64,000 nucleotides of DNA from Clostridia bacterium (GCA_030625885.1 DAOUPZ010000002.1:62001-126000), one strand, 5' to 3'. Counted from the stretch's first letter, positions 10,063 to 20,735 are shown. A program made the numbers and translations. The notes: generated by a model from the letters alone, not told the origin.

Positions 10063-11919
10063 ATGGATAAAAAGATTGTAAAAATAACAGACACGTCATT
10101 TAGAGATGCCCATCAGAGTCTCTGGTCGACGCGAATGCGGACAACAGATATGTTACCCATAGCTGAAAAGATAGATGAAATAGGCTATCATTCCTTGGAA
10201 GTATGGGGGGGTGCAACGTTTGATGTTTGCATGCGTTATCTTAATGAAGATCCATGGGAAAGATTGAGGCAAATTAGAAAGCATGTAAAGAAAACAAAGT
10301 TACAAATGTTGTTGCGGGGACAGAATTTGTTAGGGTATCAACATTACCCGGATGATGTAGTAGAAGAGTTTGTCAAAAAGTCTGTAGCTAACGGTATTGA
10401 TATTATTCGTATTTTTGATGCGTTAAATGATATTCGCAACTTTGAGACATCTGTAAGGGCCGCTAAAAAAGAGGGTGCGCATGTTCAAGGTTCGGTCAGC
10501 TATACGGTAAGTCCTGTACATACATTGGAACATTATGTACATGTTGCTAAAGACTTAAAAGAAATGGGTGTTGATTCTATTTGCATTAAGGATATGGCCG
10601 GCTTATTAACACCTTATAATGCTTATGATTTGGTAAAAGCGTTAAAAACCGAAGTGAAGTTACCGGTTCAGCTGCACTGTCATTATGTTGGAGGGTTAGC
10701 TGCTATCAGTTATATTAAAGCAGCAGAAGCCGGAGTTGATGTCATTGATACGGCAAGTGCACCGATTGCTTTTGGTTCATCTCAGCCGCCGGTTGAAACG
10801 GTTGCTAAGGCTTTAGAAGAAACAGATTATGATACAGGATTAAATGTACATAAACTATTCGAAGTAGCGGAATATTTTGATGCGTTGCGTAATCAATATG
10901 GAAAAACCACAGGAACAAGCGATTTGAGTGTGATGCGAGTTTTTGAACATCAGGTTCCAGGCGGTATGTATACAAACTTATTAAGTCAGCTTAAAGAGCA
11001 AAAAGCATTGGATAAATTGAATGATGTTTTGGGAGAAATTCCTAAAGTGCGACAAGAGTTAGGGTATCCGCCACTAGTAACACCTACAAGCCAAATTGTA
11101 GGGACGCAAGCTGTTTTTAATGTTTTATTAGGACAACGTTATAAAGTGATTCCTGGTGAAGTGCGGAATTATGTAAGAGGGCTGTATGGGAAGCCGCCTG
11201 CTTCTATTGATCCTGAGGTGCAAAAAAAGGCGATTGGCGAAGAAGAGCCTATATCCTGTCGACCCGCAGACCTATTGGACCCTAAACTGGAAAAATATCG
11301 GGAAGAGGTAAAAGATGAAATCATTCAAGAGGAAGATGTGTTATCCTATGCGCTTTTTCCACAGATTGCGTTAAAGTTTTTCAAAGAGCGTCGGGATGGC
11401 CGATTAAATCAGCCTGTTGAGAATATCTATGCTGTCGAAGGGGAGGAAGAAAAAGAAATGAAATTAAATGAGGTTAAAGAGTTAATTGAATTATTAAACA
11501 AAACCGATATCAATGAGTTAAGTATCGAAACAGAAGGTAATAAATTAGCGATTCGCAAAGGATTGGCTATGACTGAAGCACCCGTTGCAGCAATGCCCGC
11601 ACAAGCGGGAGTGCCAGTTACTGAAACCGTTGCTCAAGCAGCATCTGCTGAAAAACCGGAGGCAGAAGATATCAGCCATTTAACACCGATTCCATCTCCT
11701 ATGGTAGGAACCTTCTATCGTGCGCCTGCGCCTGATGCACCACCTTTTGTAGAAGTAGGGGGGCATGTTGAAAAAGGACAAACGGTTTGTATCGTAGAAG
11801 CTATGAAGTTGATGAATGAAATCGAAGCAGAAGAGAGTGGGAAGATCGTCAAGATTTTAGTAGAAAATGGTCAGCCTGTAGAGTATGGTCAAGCCATGTT
11901 TTTAATTGAAGAAGATTAA
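10063..11919 (+). CDS. Pyruvate carboxylase subunit B / oxaloacetate decarboxylase alpha-type carboxyltransferase fused to biotin carboxyl carrier (AccB-like) domain
   Basis: [18 protein letters not shown] carboxyltransferase N-term; C-term EAMKLMNE biotinylation motif; AccB-like [35 protein letters not shown]. Confidence 0.9.
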   Translation: MDKKIVKITDTSFRDAHQSLWSTRMRTTDMLPIAEKIDEIGYHSLEVWGGATFDVCMRYLNEDPWERLRQIRKHVKKTKLQMLLRGQNLLGYQHYPDDVVEEFVKKSVANGIDIIRIFDALNDIRNFETSVRAAKKEGAHVQGSVSYTVSPVHTLEHYVHVAKDLKEMGVDSICIKDMAGLLTPYNAYDLVKALKTEVKLPVQLHCHYVGGLAAISYIKAAEAGVDVIDTASAPIAFGSSQPPVETVAKALEETDYDTGLNVHKLFEVAEYFDALRNQYGKTTGTSDLSVMRVFEHQVPGGMYTNLLSQLKEQKALDKLNDVLGEIPKVRQELGYPPLVTPTSQIVGTQAVFNVLLGQRYKVIPGEVRNYVRGLYGKPPASIDPEVQKKAIGEEEPISCRPADLLDPKLEKYREEVKDEIIQEEDVLSYALFPQIALKFFKERRDGRLNQPVENIYAVEGEEEKEMKLNEVKELIELLNKTDINELSIETEGNKLAIRKGLAMTEAPVAAMPAQAGVPVTETVAQAASAEKPEAEDISHLTPIPSPMVGTFYRAPAPDAPPFVEVGGHVEKGQTVCIVEAMKLMNEIEAEESGKIVKILVENGQPVEYGQAMFLIEED

Positions 11920-11948
11920 ATAATGCGAAAATTACAGCTGGGAGTGAT

Positions 11949-13301
11949 ATGATGTTTAATAAAGTACTTGTTGCGAATCGGGGTGAAATTGCTGTCCGTA
12001 TCATTCGCGCATGTAAGGAATTGGGGATAAAAACGGTTGCTGTATATTCTGAAGCTGATCGGGATGCTTTGCATGTACAATATGCCGATGAAGCTTTTTG
12101 TATAGGACCGGCACATTCTAATCGCAGTTATTTGAATTCGCATGGGATTTTATCTGTGGCCAATATTACTGGGGCAGATGCGATTCATCCAGGGTATGGA
12201 TTTCTAGCAGAAAATGCTTATTTTGCAGAGATTTGTGAAACCAGTAAAATTCGATTTATAGGGCCATCTCCTCGTGTGATTGAAAAAATGGGCGATAAAG
12301 CCACGGCTCGGGAAACGATGATTAATTCGGGTGTTCCTGTTGTGCCGGGAACAAAAGGTATTATTAGTAGTGAGCAGCAAGCTCAACGTATTGCCGCTGA
12401 AATTGGATATCCAGTTATTATCAAAGCTTCCGCAGGTGGTGGGGGGCGTGGTATGCGAGTTGCCCATAGTAAAGAAGATTTGATTAAAGCATTATCAACA
12501 GCCCAATCGGAAGCACAAGCTGCTTTTGGAAATTCTGAAGTTTATATTGAAAAATATGTAGAAGAACCACGTCATGTAGAGATTCAGATTTTGGCAGATG
12601 ACTTTGGCAATGCGGTTTACTTAGGGGAAAGAGACTGCTCCGTACAAAGGCGGCATCAAAAGTTAATTGAAGAGTCCCCTTCTACTGCATTGAATGAAGA
12701 TTTAAGACGGCAAATGGGAGAGATCGCTGTAAAGGCAGCTAAGGCCGTTGGTTATACGAATGCAGGAACTGTGGAGTTTCTACTTGATAAAGATCTTAAC
12801 TTCTACTTTATTGAGGTGAATACACGGATTCAAGTAGAACATACCGTAACGGAAATGGCGACTGGAATGGATTTAATTAAAGAACAGATTCGTATTGCTG
12901 CGGGTAAGCCTTTAGAAATTACACAGGATGAAATCAACCCGCGAGGGTGGACGATTGAATGCCGTATTAATGCGGAAGATCCAGAACATGATTTTAGGCC
13001 GTGTCCCGGAAAGATAACGGCTTATGATACACCGGGAGGTCCTGGAATTCGTGTGGATAGTGCCGTTTATTCAGGGTATTGTATTACACCTTACTATGAT
13101 TCCATGATTTCTAAGTTGATTGTGTGGGGGAAAGATCGTGAGGAAGCCATCAATCGTATGAAGCGGGCTTTAAACGAATACCGTATTGAAGGGGTAAAAA
13201 CAACGATACCATTCCATTTAAGAGTATTAGATAATGCATTTTTCCGTAAGGGAGAAATATACACAAACTTTATTCAAAGAAGAATTTTATCAGATGAATA
13301 A
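11949..13301 (+). CDS. accC: Biotin carboxylase
   Basis: [54 protein letters not shown]. Confidence 0.95.
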   Translation: MMFNKVLVANRGEIAVRIIRACKELGIKTVAVYSEADRDALHVQYADEAFCIGPAHSNRSYLNSHGILSVANITGADAIHPGYGFLAENAYFAEICETSKIRFIGPSPRVIEKMGDKATARETMINSGVPVVPGTKGIISSEQQAQRIAAEIGYPVIIKASAGGGGRGMRVAHSKEDLIKALSTAQSEAQAAFGNSEVYIEKYVEEPRHVEIQILADDFGNAVYLGERDCSVQRRHQKLIEESPSTALNEDLRRQMGEIAVKAAKAVGYTNAGTVEFLLDKDLNFYFIEVNTRIQVEHTVTEMATGMDLIKEQIRIAAGKPLEITQDEINPRGWTIECRINAEDPEHDFRPCPGKITAYDTPGGPGIRVDSAVYSGYCITPYYDSMISKLIVWGKDREEAINRMKRALNEYRIEGVKTTIPFHLRVLDNAFFRKGEIYTNFIQRRILSDE

Positions 13302-13302
13302 A

Positions 13303-13330
13303 AAAGGGGGGAGAAGGGATTCTCCCCTTT
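13303..13330 (+). terminator. Rho-independent terminator after accC
   Basis: AAAGGGGGGAGAAGGGATTCTCCCCTTT. Confidence 0.7.
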
Positions 13331-13542
13331 ACCCATATTTACGAGGCGATAATATTGTATACATGTTTTTGTGTAAATATATTGTATACTTCATTTGGAG
13401 GGGTTAACTTTTTATTGGATATATGCATAATTATATTATAACCACAATATAAATAACGGAATATTCTTAGTAGTCTAAAATATCAGACAATTCCGGAATG
13501 GGTTAATATCTTAAGTATGACAAGGCCCATATTGTTTTTATT

Positions 13543-13583
13543 CTCAGTTGTTAGTTTTATTATTCTTGAAACTAAGAACCGAG
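13543..13583. repeat. Short type A-like inverted repeat upstream of pta-ackA
   Basis: CTCAGTTGTTAGTTT ... AAACTAAGAACCGAG. Confidence 0.5.
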
Positions 13584-13609
13584 CATAAAAGAAAAGGAGG
13601 AACGCTTTG

Positions 13610-15868
13610 ATGTCACTGATGGAAGAGATTAAGACAAAGGCGAAATCTTTTGGCAAAACGATTGTATTGCCAGAAGGTACTGAAAAACGGATCATAAAGG
13701 CAACAGCGGCTATTTTGGCTGAACGGATTGCGCATGTTGTTTTATTAGGAAATGAAGAGCAAATTAAAGCGACGGCAGAAGATGAGAAGGTAGATGTTGA
13801 TAAAGCAACGATTATAGACCCTTTTAATTCTGAAAAATCAGAGTATTACGCCAAAGAGTTAGTAGTCCTGAGAAAACATAAAGGTATGACGATTGAAAAA
13901 GCACGCGAATTGATTAAAAATCCACTTTACTATGGTGCGATGATGGTTAAAGAAGATGATGCTGATGGATTAGTGGCAGGTGCTGTTAACCCAACAAGCG
14001 ATGTATTAAAACCTGCTTTGCAAATTATTAAGACTAAACCGGGTATTTCAGTTGTTTCTGGTGCATTAATCATGCTTTTACCTCATACGGATTATGGGGA
14101 TCAGGGACTGTTTGTTTTTGCGGATTGTGCTGTAAATCCTAATCCAAACGCCGAGCAATTAGCGGAAATTGCGATTGCCTCTTCTCATACGGCAAAGGCG
14201 TTGGCAGGGATACAGCCCCGTGTAGGGATGTTATCTTTTTCTACATATGGTAGTGCCAAACATGAAATGGTAGATAAAGTAAGGAAAGCAACGCTTATAG
14301 CAAAGGAAAAAGCAAATGATTTAATTATCGATGGTGAAATGCAGGTGGATGCAGCCATTGTTCCCAGTGTAGGGGCTTCAAAGGCACCTGGCAGCGATGT
14401 TGCGGGCCAGGCAAATGTTTTGGTTTTTCCAGATCTTGAAGCAGGAAATATTGGCTATAAACTGGTCCAACGATTGGCATTAGCGGAAGCCATTGGTCCT
14501 ATTTTGCAGGGGATGGCAAAGCCGGTAAATGATTTGTCAAGAGGATGTAGTGTGGAGGATATCATTAATGTAATATCTATTACGGCAGTTTTAGCCGGGG
14601 AAGAAGCAAAGGAGGCGGAATTTATGAAGGTATTAGTGGTTAACTGCGGAAGTTCATCATTAAAATATCAATTATATGATATGAAAGATGAAGTGGTTAT
14701 AGCAAGAGGGCTTGTTGAAAAAATTGGATTAAGTGGTTCTGTCTTGAAACATCAAGAACAAGATGGGGCAAGACTTGTGCAGGAAGTGGATGCACCCAAT
14801 CATGATGTTGCTTTTAATATTGTTATTAATACCTTAACAGATTCCGAAACAGGGGTCGTTTCCAATATAAAAGAAATCGCTGCTGTTGGTCATCGTATTG
14901 TCCATGGCGGAACAAAGTTTTTTGAATCTGCTATGGTGACAGATGAAGTGATCAATGATATCCGGGATTGTATTGATTTGGCGCCCCTTCATAATCCGGC
15001 CCATATTATGGGTATAGAAGCGGCACAGCATATTTTGCCGGGTGTCCCTCAGGTCACTGTGTTTGACACGGCTTTCCATCAAACCATGCCCAACCATGCT
15101 TATTTATACGCTGTACCCTATGATCTTTATGAAAAATATAAAGTCAGGCGCTATGGTGCACATGGAACCTCCCATTTTTATGTTTCCCAGCAGGCCATAA
15201 AGCACCTAGGCAGAAAAGAGGATACAAGAATTATTACCTGTCACTTAGGTAATGGTGCCAGCATGGCCGCAGTAAAAAATGGGCAATGTATTGACACATC
15301 AATGGGAATGACGCCGTTGGAAGGACTCATGATGGGAACGCGTTGTGGTGATATTGATCCAGCATTAGTTTCTTATATTATGAAAAAGGAAAATATTTCT
15401 GTTGATGAGATTGATCATTATCTCAATAAGAAAAGTGGTATGTTAGGTGTTTCAGGGATAAGTAGTGATCTTCGCGATGTGGCTGAGGCTGCCTATGCTG
15501 GAAATGAAAGAGCACAGGTTGCTATTAATATGTATGCTTATCGAGTGAAGAAGTATATTGGCCAATATGCGGCGGCCATGGGTGGATTAGATGCCATTGT
15601 ATTTACGGCTGGGATTGGCGAAAATTCGTGGGAAATACGTCATAAAGTATGTAAGGGTTTGGAATTTATGGGCGTAGAAATAGATACGTATAAAAATGAT
15701 AATTATGTTCATGGTCATGAAGAACTTATTAGTACACCGAATTCTAAAGTTAAAGTTTTCATTATTCCAACCAATGAAGAACTTGTTATTGCTGAGGATA
15801 CGAAGCGAATTGTAGAAAAAATACCTGGTTTTAAGGATCCGGATAAAGAACTATTAGTAGGCGTATAA
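13610..15868 (+). CDS. In-frame fusion of phosphate acetyltransferase and acetate kinase
   Basis: N-terminal ~335 aa Pta (KTIVLPEGTEKRIIKA..., DGLVAGAVNPTSDVLKPALQIIKT); from M339 on, AckA (MKVLVVNCGSSSLKYQLYD, GHRIVHGG, THLGNGAS-like CHLGNGASMAAV). Confidence 0.93.
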   Translation: MSLMEEIKTKAKSFGKTIVLPEGTEKRIIKATAAILAERIAHVVLLGNEEQIKATAEDEKVDVDKATIIDPFNSEKSEYYAKELVVLRKHKGMTIEKARELIKNPLYYGAMMVKEDDADGLVAGAVNPTSDVLKPALQIIKTKPGISVVSGALIMLLPHTDYGDQGLFVFADCAVNPNPNAEQLAEIAIASSHTAKALAGIQPRVGMLSFSTYGSAKHEMVDKVRKATLIAKEKANDLIIDGEMQVDAAIVPSVGASKAPGSDVAGQANVLVFPDLEAGNIGYKLVQRLALAEAIGPILQGMAKPVNDLSRGCSVEDIINVISITAVLAGEEAKEAEFMKVLVVNCGSSSLKYQLYDMKDEVVIARGLVEKIGLSGSVLKHQEQDGARLVQEVDAPNHDVAFNIVINTLTDSETGVVSNIKEIAAVGHRIVHGGTKFFESAMVTDEVINDIRDCIDLAPLHNPAHIMGIEAAQHILPGVPQVTVFDTAFHQTMPNHAYLYAVPYDLYEKYKVRRYGAHGTSHFYVSQQAIKHLGRKEDTRIITCHLGNGASMAAVKNGQCIDTSMGMTPLEGLMMGTRCGDIDPALVSYIMKKENISVDEIDHYLNKKSGMLGVSGISSDLRDVAEAAYAGNERAQVAINMYAYRVKKYIGQYAAAMGGLDAIVFTAGIGENSWEIRHKVCKGLEFMGVEIDTYKNDNYVHGHEELISTPNSKVKVFIIPTNEELVIAEDTKRIVEKIPGFKDPDKELLVGV

Positions 15869-15897
15869 AAAACAATCATATAAAGACATACTATGAG

Positions 15898-15926
15898 AAG
15901 GTTGAAAGAACATTTTCAACCTTTTT
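15898..15926 (+). terminator. Rho-independent terminator
   Basis: AAGGTTGAAAGAACATTTTCAACCTTTTT. Confidence 0.8.
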
Positions 15927-16003
15927 GTGGTATAATGTTATTGTTTCTATTTATCGTCCAGAAAATAGCAAACCTATTTTTGTAATGAAATTGTCGTATT
16001 TTC

Positions 16004-16032
16004 TTGACAATGAAAATGAATCTATGTATAAT
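16004..16032 (+). promoter_or_regulatory. Consensus sigma-A promoter for yceD-rpmF
   Basis: TTGACA-17 nt-TATAAT. Confidence 0.85.
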
Positions 16033-16048
16033 TATTGAGGTGAATCAT

Positions 16049-16588
16049 ATGAAAATTGATATTTCTAAACTTAAAGAAAACATTGGAGAAAGTGAATATT
16101 ATTCGATTGATGAGTTTCTTGGCGATGGTACTGAGCCTTCAGGTAAAATCAAATGGCTTAAGCCTGTTACAGGTCGATTAAAATTAACGAATACCGGAGT
16201 GAGTCTCCTGATTGAAGGAGAAATCCATACGGCAGCTTTACTTCAGTGCAGCAGATGTTTGAAAAACTTTACTTTCCCTGTTGATACAACATTTAAAGAA
16301 GAATACTTTGAAAAGCAGGACGATGAAAGTGAAAGCGAAAGTGTCAAAGAACAATTATTAAGCGCTAAAGATTTGAGCACCTTTTTTTATCAAGGGGATA
16401 CTTTGGATTTAGATGATTTGTTCAAAAGCAGTATTCATTTGGAACTACCAATGAAACCTGTTTGTGATGAATCATGTAAAGGTATTTGTCCACGGTGTGG
16501 ACAGGATTTAAACGAAGGTAAATGTGAATGCAAAATAGAACACATTGATCCTCGCTGGGATAAATTAAAAGGATTTTTAAAAGAATAG
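16049..16588 (+). CDS. YceD/DUF177 family protein
   Basis: Upstream of rpmF; CDESCKGICPRCGQDLNEGKCEC; start re-set to 16049 because the track start (16004) lies in the promoter. Confidence 0.88.
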   Translation: MKIDISKLKENIGESEYYSIDEFLGDGTEPSGKIKWLKPVTGRLKLTNTGVSLLIEGEIHTAALLQCSRCLKNFTFPVDTTFKEEYFEKQDDESESESVKEQLLSAKDLSTFFYQGDTLDLDDLFKSSIHLELPMKPVCDESCKGICPRCGQDLNEGKCECKIEHIDPRWDKLKGFLKE

Positions 16589-16603
16589 AAGGGGGTGGAA
16601 AGC

Positions 16604-16780
16604 ATGGCAGTGCCAAAGAGAAGAACATCAAAAACACGTCGGGATAAACGTCGCGCAAATTGGAAATTATCAACTCCCAATCTAATTGAATGCCCTCAAT
16701 GTCATACAAAGAAATTATCCCATCGGGTTTGTCCTGAATGTGGGTATTATAAAGGCCGAGAAGCTGTTGTAGTAGAATAA
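16604..16780 (+). CDS. rpmF: 50S ribosomal protein L32
   Basis: [22 protein letters not shown]; CxxC zinc motifs. Confidence 0.97.
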   Translation: MAVPKRRTSKTRRDKRRANWKLSTPNLIECPQCHTKKLSHRVCPECGYYKGREAVVVE

Positions 16781-16803
16781 TTTCTAGCTATAGGGCAAAT
16801 GAT

Positions 16804-16834
16804 AGAACCAAGTAAAACTTGGTTCTTTTTTTTA
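16804..16834 (+). terminator. Rho-independent terminator
   Basis: AGAACCAAGTAAAACTTGGTTCTTTTTTTT. Confidence 0.88.
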
Positions 16835-16864
16835 TTTGCTCCCCTTGGTCGCCATAGTTAGGGA

Positions 16865-17107
16865 ACAGCAGGTAGGAGGTAGCAGGTAGGGAAAGATAAA
16901 AGATTAATTGACAATTATATTGAAAGGAAGAGGGACGAGGAATGATAAAAGCCCTAATGCAAGAATGGGGACATTCCGGGAGGTACGAGCGGTGTGTCCC
17001 TGTTATTGCGTGGAATAGAAAGCAGGAAATATCAAACTAAAGCCTACCTGTTACCTGCTACAAGTGACCGGAGGGAGCGTGCTACCTCCTTAGTTGCTAC
17101 CTGCTTA
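16865..17107. repeat. Heptad-periodic inverted-repeat element, type B (TAGCAGG)
   Basis: Left CAGCAGG TAGGAGG TAGCAGG TAGGGAAAGATAAAAG; right CCTACCTGTTACCTGCTAC-[AAGTGACCGGAGGGAGCG]-TGCTACC...GCTACCTGCT. Confidence 0.78.
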
Positions 17108-17140
17108 AATTGACTCATTATCCAATATTTTACTTACATA

Positions 17141-17169
17141 TTGCAAATTAAATAAAATACATATATAAT
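17141..17169 (+). promoter_or_regulatory. Sigma-A-like promoter of the fapR operon
   Basis: TTGCAA-17 nt-TATAAT. Confidence 0.75.
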
Positions 17170-17185
17170 TAACACCAGGTACTAA
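17169..17185. promoter_or_regulatory. Candidate FapR operator
   Basis: TTAACACCAGGTACTAA; 15/17 match to the TTAGTACCWGRTACTAA-type FapR box as recalled, just downstream of the -10 of the fapR operon. Confidence 0.75.
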
Positions 17186-17200
17186 TACGAGGTGATAAAT

Positions 17201-17779
17201 ATGGTGACAGGAAGAATGGGTAAACTAAAGCGGCATGAAAAACTCAAGAATGCTTTGCAGCACGAACCTTTTATCACCGATGAGGAATTAGCGGCTCACT
17301 TTCATGTCAGTATACAGACGATTCGGTTAGACCGTATGGAACTTAAGATTCCAGAGCAGCGGGAACGGATGAAGCAGATGGCTACGCAGGCTTATGGGTC
17401 TGTCAAATCATTATCTCAGGAAGAAATATTTGGAGAATTGGTTGATTTAGAATTAGGGAAAAGTGGTATCTCTATATTGATTGCACAAAAGGAAATGGCT
17501 TTTGAAAGAAACGGTATTATTCGGGGACATCATATTTTTGCGCAAGCAAATTCTTTAGCAGTAGCTATTATTGATGCGGAAGTCGTGCTGACAGGTGAAG
17601 CGCGTTTGCGTTATCTAAAACCAGTTGTTATAGGTGATAAGATTATTGCTCGTGGTAAGATCATGAGCTCAAAAAAGGACAAATATAGGGTTGAAGTCAT
17701 CACAAAAGTCAATGGAGAAACAGTGTTTAGAGGTGAGTTTGTGATGGTGACAAAGATGCGGGATGAGGAGGGAATATAA
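17201..17779 (+). CDS. fapR: Fatty acid/phospholipid biosynthesis transcription factor FapR
   Basis: N-terminal HTH plus hotdog domain; first gene of fapR-plsX-fab operon. Confidence 0.93.
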   Translation: MVTGRMGKLKRHEKLKNALQHEPFITDEELAAHFHVSIQTIRLDRMELKIPEQRERMKQMATQAYGSVKSLSQEEIFGELVDLELGKSGISILIAQKEMAFERNGIIRGHHIFAQANSLAVAIIDAEVVLTGEARLRYLKPVVIGDKIIARGKIMSSKKDKYRVEVITKVNGETVFRGEFVMVTKMRDEEGI

Positions 17780-18786
17780 TGAAGATTGCCATTGATGCGA
17801 TGGGGGGCGATTATGCGCCAACTGAAATTGTGAAAGGAACAGTTGAAACGGCAATTGCTGCACCCGAATTGGAACTTGTTTTAGTGGGTGATAAAGAACG
17901 TATCGAAAAAGAGTTAGGAATGTTCTCAACAAAACCTGCTAACATTTCAATTTTCCCATCATCAGAAGTGATTGGCATGGGAGATCATCCGGCGACGGCT
18001 GTACGGCAAAAGAAGGATGCTTCTGTTGTTGTAGCGAATCGACTTGTGAAAGAAGGAAAAGCAGATGCTGTTGTGTCAGCAGGGAGTACAGGCGCAGCAA
18101 TGGCAGCCTCTCTTTTGCTGTTAGGACGGGTTAAAGGGATTAAACGACCGGCTATTGGAACCATGATTCCAACTCAAAAAGCACCCATGCTGCTTTTAGA
18201 TGCGGGTGCTAATGCGGATGTAAAACCGGAAAATCTTGTACAATTTGCCCAGATGGGCAGTATATATATGGAGAAAGTATGGCAACGCAAGAATCCACGA
18301 GTGGGGCTTGTCAACATTGGGGAAGAGGAAACAAAGGGAAATGAACTTGTGATTGCTGCTCACCAAGCATTAAAGAAGGTGACAATAAACTTTTGCGGTA
18401 ATATCGAAGGTAGAGATATTCCTGCTGGAGAAGTGGATGTTGCTGTTTGTGATGGGTTTGTAGGAAATATCATATTGAAGCTTCTAGAAGGGCTTGCAAA
18501 GAGTTTTGGTGTGATGTTAAAAGACGCTTTTACAACGAGTTGGCGCACTAAATTGGGAGCGGCACTTGTATTGCCGGGGTTGAGGCTGTTTAAACAAAAA
18601 CTGGATCCGAGTGAATATGGGGGAGCACCTCTTTTGGGTTTGAAAGGGGTTTCCATTATTAGTCATGGCAGTTCCAATGCCAAAGCTATTAAAAATGCCA
18701 TTCGTGTGGCCAAGGAAACCATTGAGGCGGATGTGGTTGGGAAAATTACAGAACGTATAAGGGAGGAGAAACAGTGTGAAGAATAG
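17779..18786 (+). CDS. plsX: Phosphate acyltransferase PlsX
   Basis: MKIAIDAMGGDYAPTEIVKG. Confidence 0.95.
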   Translation: MKIAIDAMGGDYAPTEIVKGTVETAIAAPELELVLVGDKERIEKELGMFSTKPANISIFPSSEVIGMGDHPATAVRQKKDASVVVANRLVKEGKADAVVSAGSTGAAMAASLLLLGRVKGIKRPAIGTMIPTQKAPMLLLDAGANADVKPENLVQFAQMGSIYMEKVWQRKNPRVGLVNIGEEETKGNELVIAAHQALKKVTINFCGNIEGRDIPAGEVDVAVCDGFVGNIILKLLEGLAKSFGVMLKDAFTTSWRTKLGAALVLPGLRLFKQKLDPSEYGGAPLLGLKGVSIISHGSSNAKAIKNAIRVAKETIEADVVGKITERIREEKQCEE

Positions 18787-19795
18787 TCAATATGGAGTAG
18801 GTATTGTTGGGTTAGGATCGTATACGCCTGAAAAGATATTAACCAATCAGGATTTAGAAAAGATAGTGGATACGAATGATGAATGGATTACGACACGAAC
18901 AGGAATTAAACAACGTCATATTGCAGGGGAACATGAAACAACATCTGATATGGCGATCATAGCAGCAGAAAGAGCATTGAAAGATGCCGGAAAGCAAGCT
19001 GAAGATATTGATTTGATTATTGTTGGTACGATAACGCCGGATATGAGCTTTCCAGCTACGGCGTGTATTGTGCAAGATAAGATTGGTGCCGTGAACGCAG
19101 CAGCTTTTGATCTTCAAGCTGGATGCTCTGGTTTTGTATATGCACTTGCCGTGGGGACACAGTTCATCCAAACAGGTGTCTACCGTAATGTATTGATTAT
19201 TGGGTCAGATGCCCTTTCAAAAGTTGTGAACTGGGAAGATCGGGGTACGTGTATTTTATTTGGTGATGGAGCAGGTGCAGCGGTTATTTCCCGCTTGCCC
19301 GAAGGGGAAGAAGGACTATTAGCTTTTGATTTAGGGGCTAGAGGTTCCGGGGCAGAATTGCTGAAATTACCTGCCGGCGGGATTCGGCAGCCTGTAACGC
19401 CGGAGGCAATCGAGCAGAAACTCAATACCATTCATATGGCTGGAAATGAAGTGTATAAATTTGCGGTGCGGATTATGGGTGAAGCTGCAGCCAGTGCATT
19501 GGAAAAAGCGGGATTGACACATGAGGATCTAGATTTTTTTGTTCCTCATCAAGCGAATATTCGAATTATTAAAGCGGCTGCCAAAAGATTAAAAATGCCT
19601 ATGGAGAAGGTATTTGTGAATGTTCATAAATATGGTAATACTTCAGCAGCTTCTGTACCGATCGCTTTGGATGAAGCTTATCAGCAAAACAAAGTGAAAA
19701 AAGGAGATTTGATTGCGCTGGTTGGTTTTGGTGCAGGATTGACATGGGCAGCAAGTGTTTTAAAATGGACAAAAGAGGAGAGAGAAGATGTTTAA
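18776..19795 (+). CDS. fabH: 3-oxoacyl-ACP synthase III
   Basis: VGIVGLGSYTPEKILTN; DLQAGCSGFVYAL; FVPHQANIRI. Confidence 0.95.
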   Translation: MKNSQYGVGIVGLGSYTPEKILTNQDLEKIVDTNDEWITTRTGIKQRHIAGEHETTSDMAIIAAERALKDAGKQAEDIDLIIVGTITPDMSFPATACIVQDKIGAVNAAAFDLQAGCSGFVYALAVGTQFIQTGVYRNVLIIGSDALSKVVNWEDRGTCILFGDGAGAAVISRLPEGEEGLLAFDLGARGSGAELLKLPAGGIRQPVTPEAIEQKLNTIHMAGNEVYKFAVRIMGEAAASALEKAGLTHEDLDFFVPHQANIRIIKAAAKRLKMPMEKVFVNVHKYGNTSAASVPIALDEAYQQNKVKKGDLIALVGFGAGLTWAASVLKWTKEEREDV

Positions 19796-20735
19796 AACGC
19801 CTTTATGCGATTTGTTAGGAATAAAGTATCCCATTATTCAAGGGGGAATGGCCTGGATTGCCACGGCTGAATTGGCAGCTGCCGTTTCTAATGGAGGGGG
19901 ATTAGGAATTATTGGTGCGGGGAATATGCCCCCAGAAATGCTTCGTAATGAAATTATTAAAGCGCGTCAATTGACAGATAAACCATTTGGGGTTAATGCC
20001 TATTATATGTCACCTTATGTGGAAGAGGTGATTCAAGTTATCATTGAAGAAAAGGTTTCTGTTATTACGACGGGAGCCGGTAATCCGGGTAAGCATATCT
20101 CGGCATTGAAAGAAGCGGGGACGAAGGTCATCCCGGTGGTTGCGTCTGTTGCGTTAGCTAAACGGTTGGAGAGGCTGGGAGTAGATGCTTTAATTGCGGA
20201 AGGAATGGAATGTGGCGGTCATATTGGTGAGATTACAACCATGGCATTGTTGCCTCAGGTGGTAGATGCTGTATCTATTCCAGTCATTGGAGCGGGAGGA
20301 ATTGCTGATGGCAGAGGTGTGGTAGCTGCTTTATCATTAGGGGCAGAGGGCGTTCAAATAGGCACACGATTTGTTTGTGCCTCTGAATGTACGGTGCATC
20401 CTAATTACAAGAAAGCCATCATTAAGGCGAAAGAAAGAGGTACAGCAGTAACTGGAGAAGGAACATCTCATCGCGTTCGTATCATAGATAATAAGCTGGC
20501 AAAAGAAATAAAAAAAGAAACATTAGAAACAGATATCGAAACAGCTTTACAAAAATGGGGAGGCGGTTCGCTGCGCCGTGCTGCTCGAGAAGGAGATATA
20601 GACATGGGTTCTGTGATGGCAGGTCAGATTGCAGGTATGGTGAGTCAAGAGATGTCTGCAGCGGAAATGATTCAGGAAATGATGACGGAAGCAGAAACAG
20701 TTACTAAGCGTTTAAGCGGGGTGTGTGTTAGATGA
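19788..20735 (+). CDS. fabK: FMN-dependent enoyl-ACP reductase FabK (nitronate monooxygenase-like fold)
   Basis: LLGIKYPIIQGGMAWIA; position in fab operon. Confidence 0.9.
   Translation: MFKTPLCDLLGIKYPIIQGGMAWIATAELAAAVSNGGGLGIIGAGNMPPEMLRNEIIKARQLTDKPFGVNAYYMSPYVEEVIQVIIEEKVSVITTGAGNPGKHISALKEAGTKVIPVVASVALAKRLERLGVDALIAEGMECGGHIGEITTMALLPQVVDAVSIPVIGAGGIADGRGVVAALSLGAEGVQIGTRFVCASECTVHPNYKKAIIKAKERGTAVTGEGTSHRVRIIDNKLAKEIKKETLETDIETALQKWGGGSLRRAAREGDIDMGSVMAGQIAGMVSQEMSAAEMIQEMMTEAETVTKRLSGVCVR

Noticed and set aside
16004-16048. Track start (TTG) for the DUF177 CDS
   Set aside because: The segment is itself a TTGACA-17-TATAAT promoter; ATG at 16049 with upstream GAGGTG fits better.
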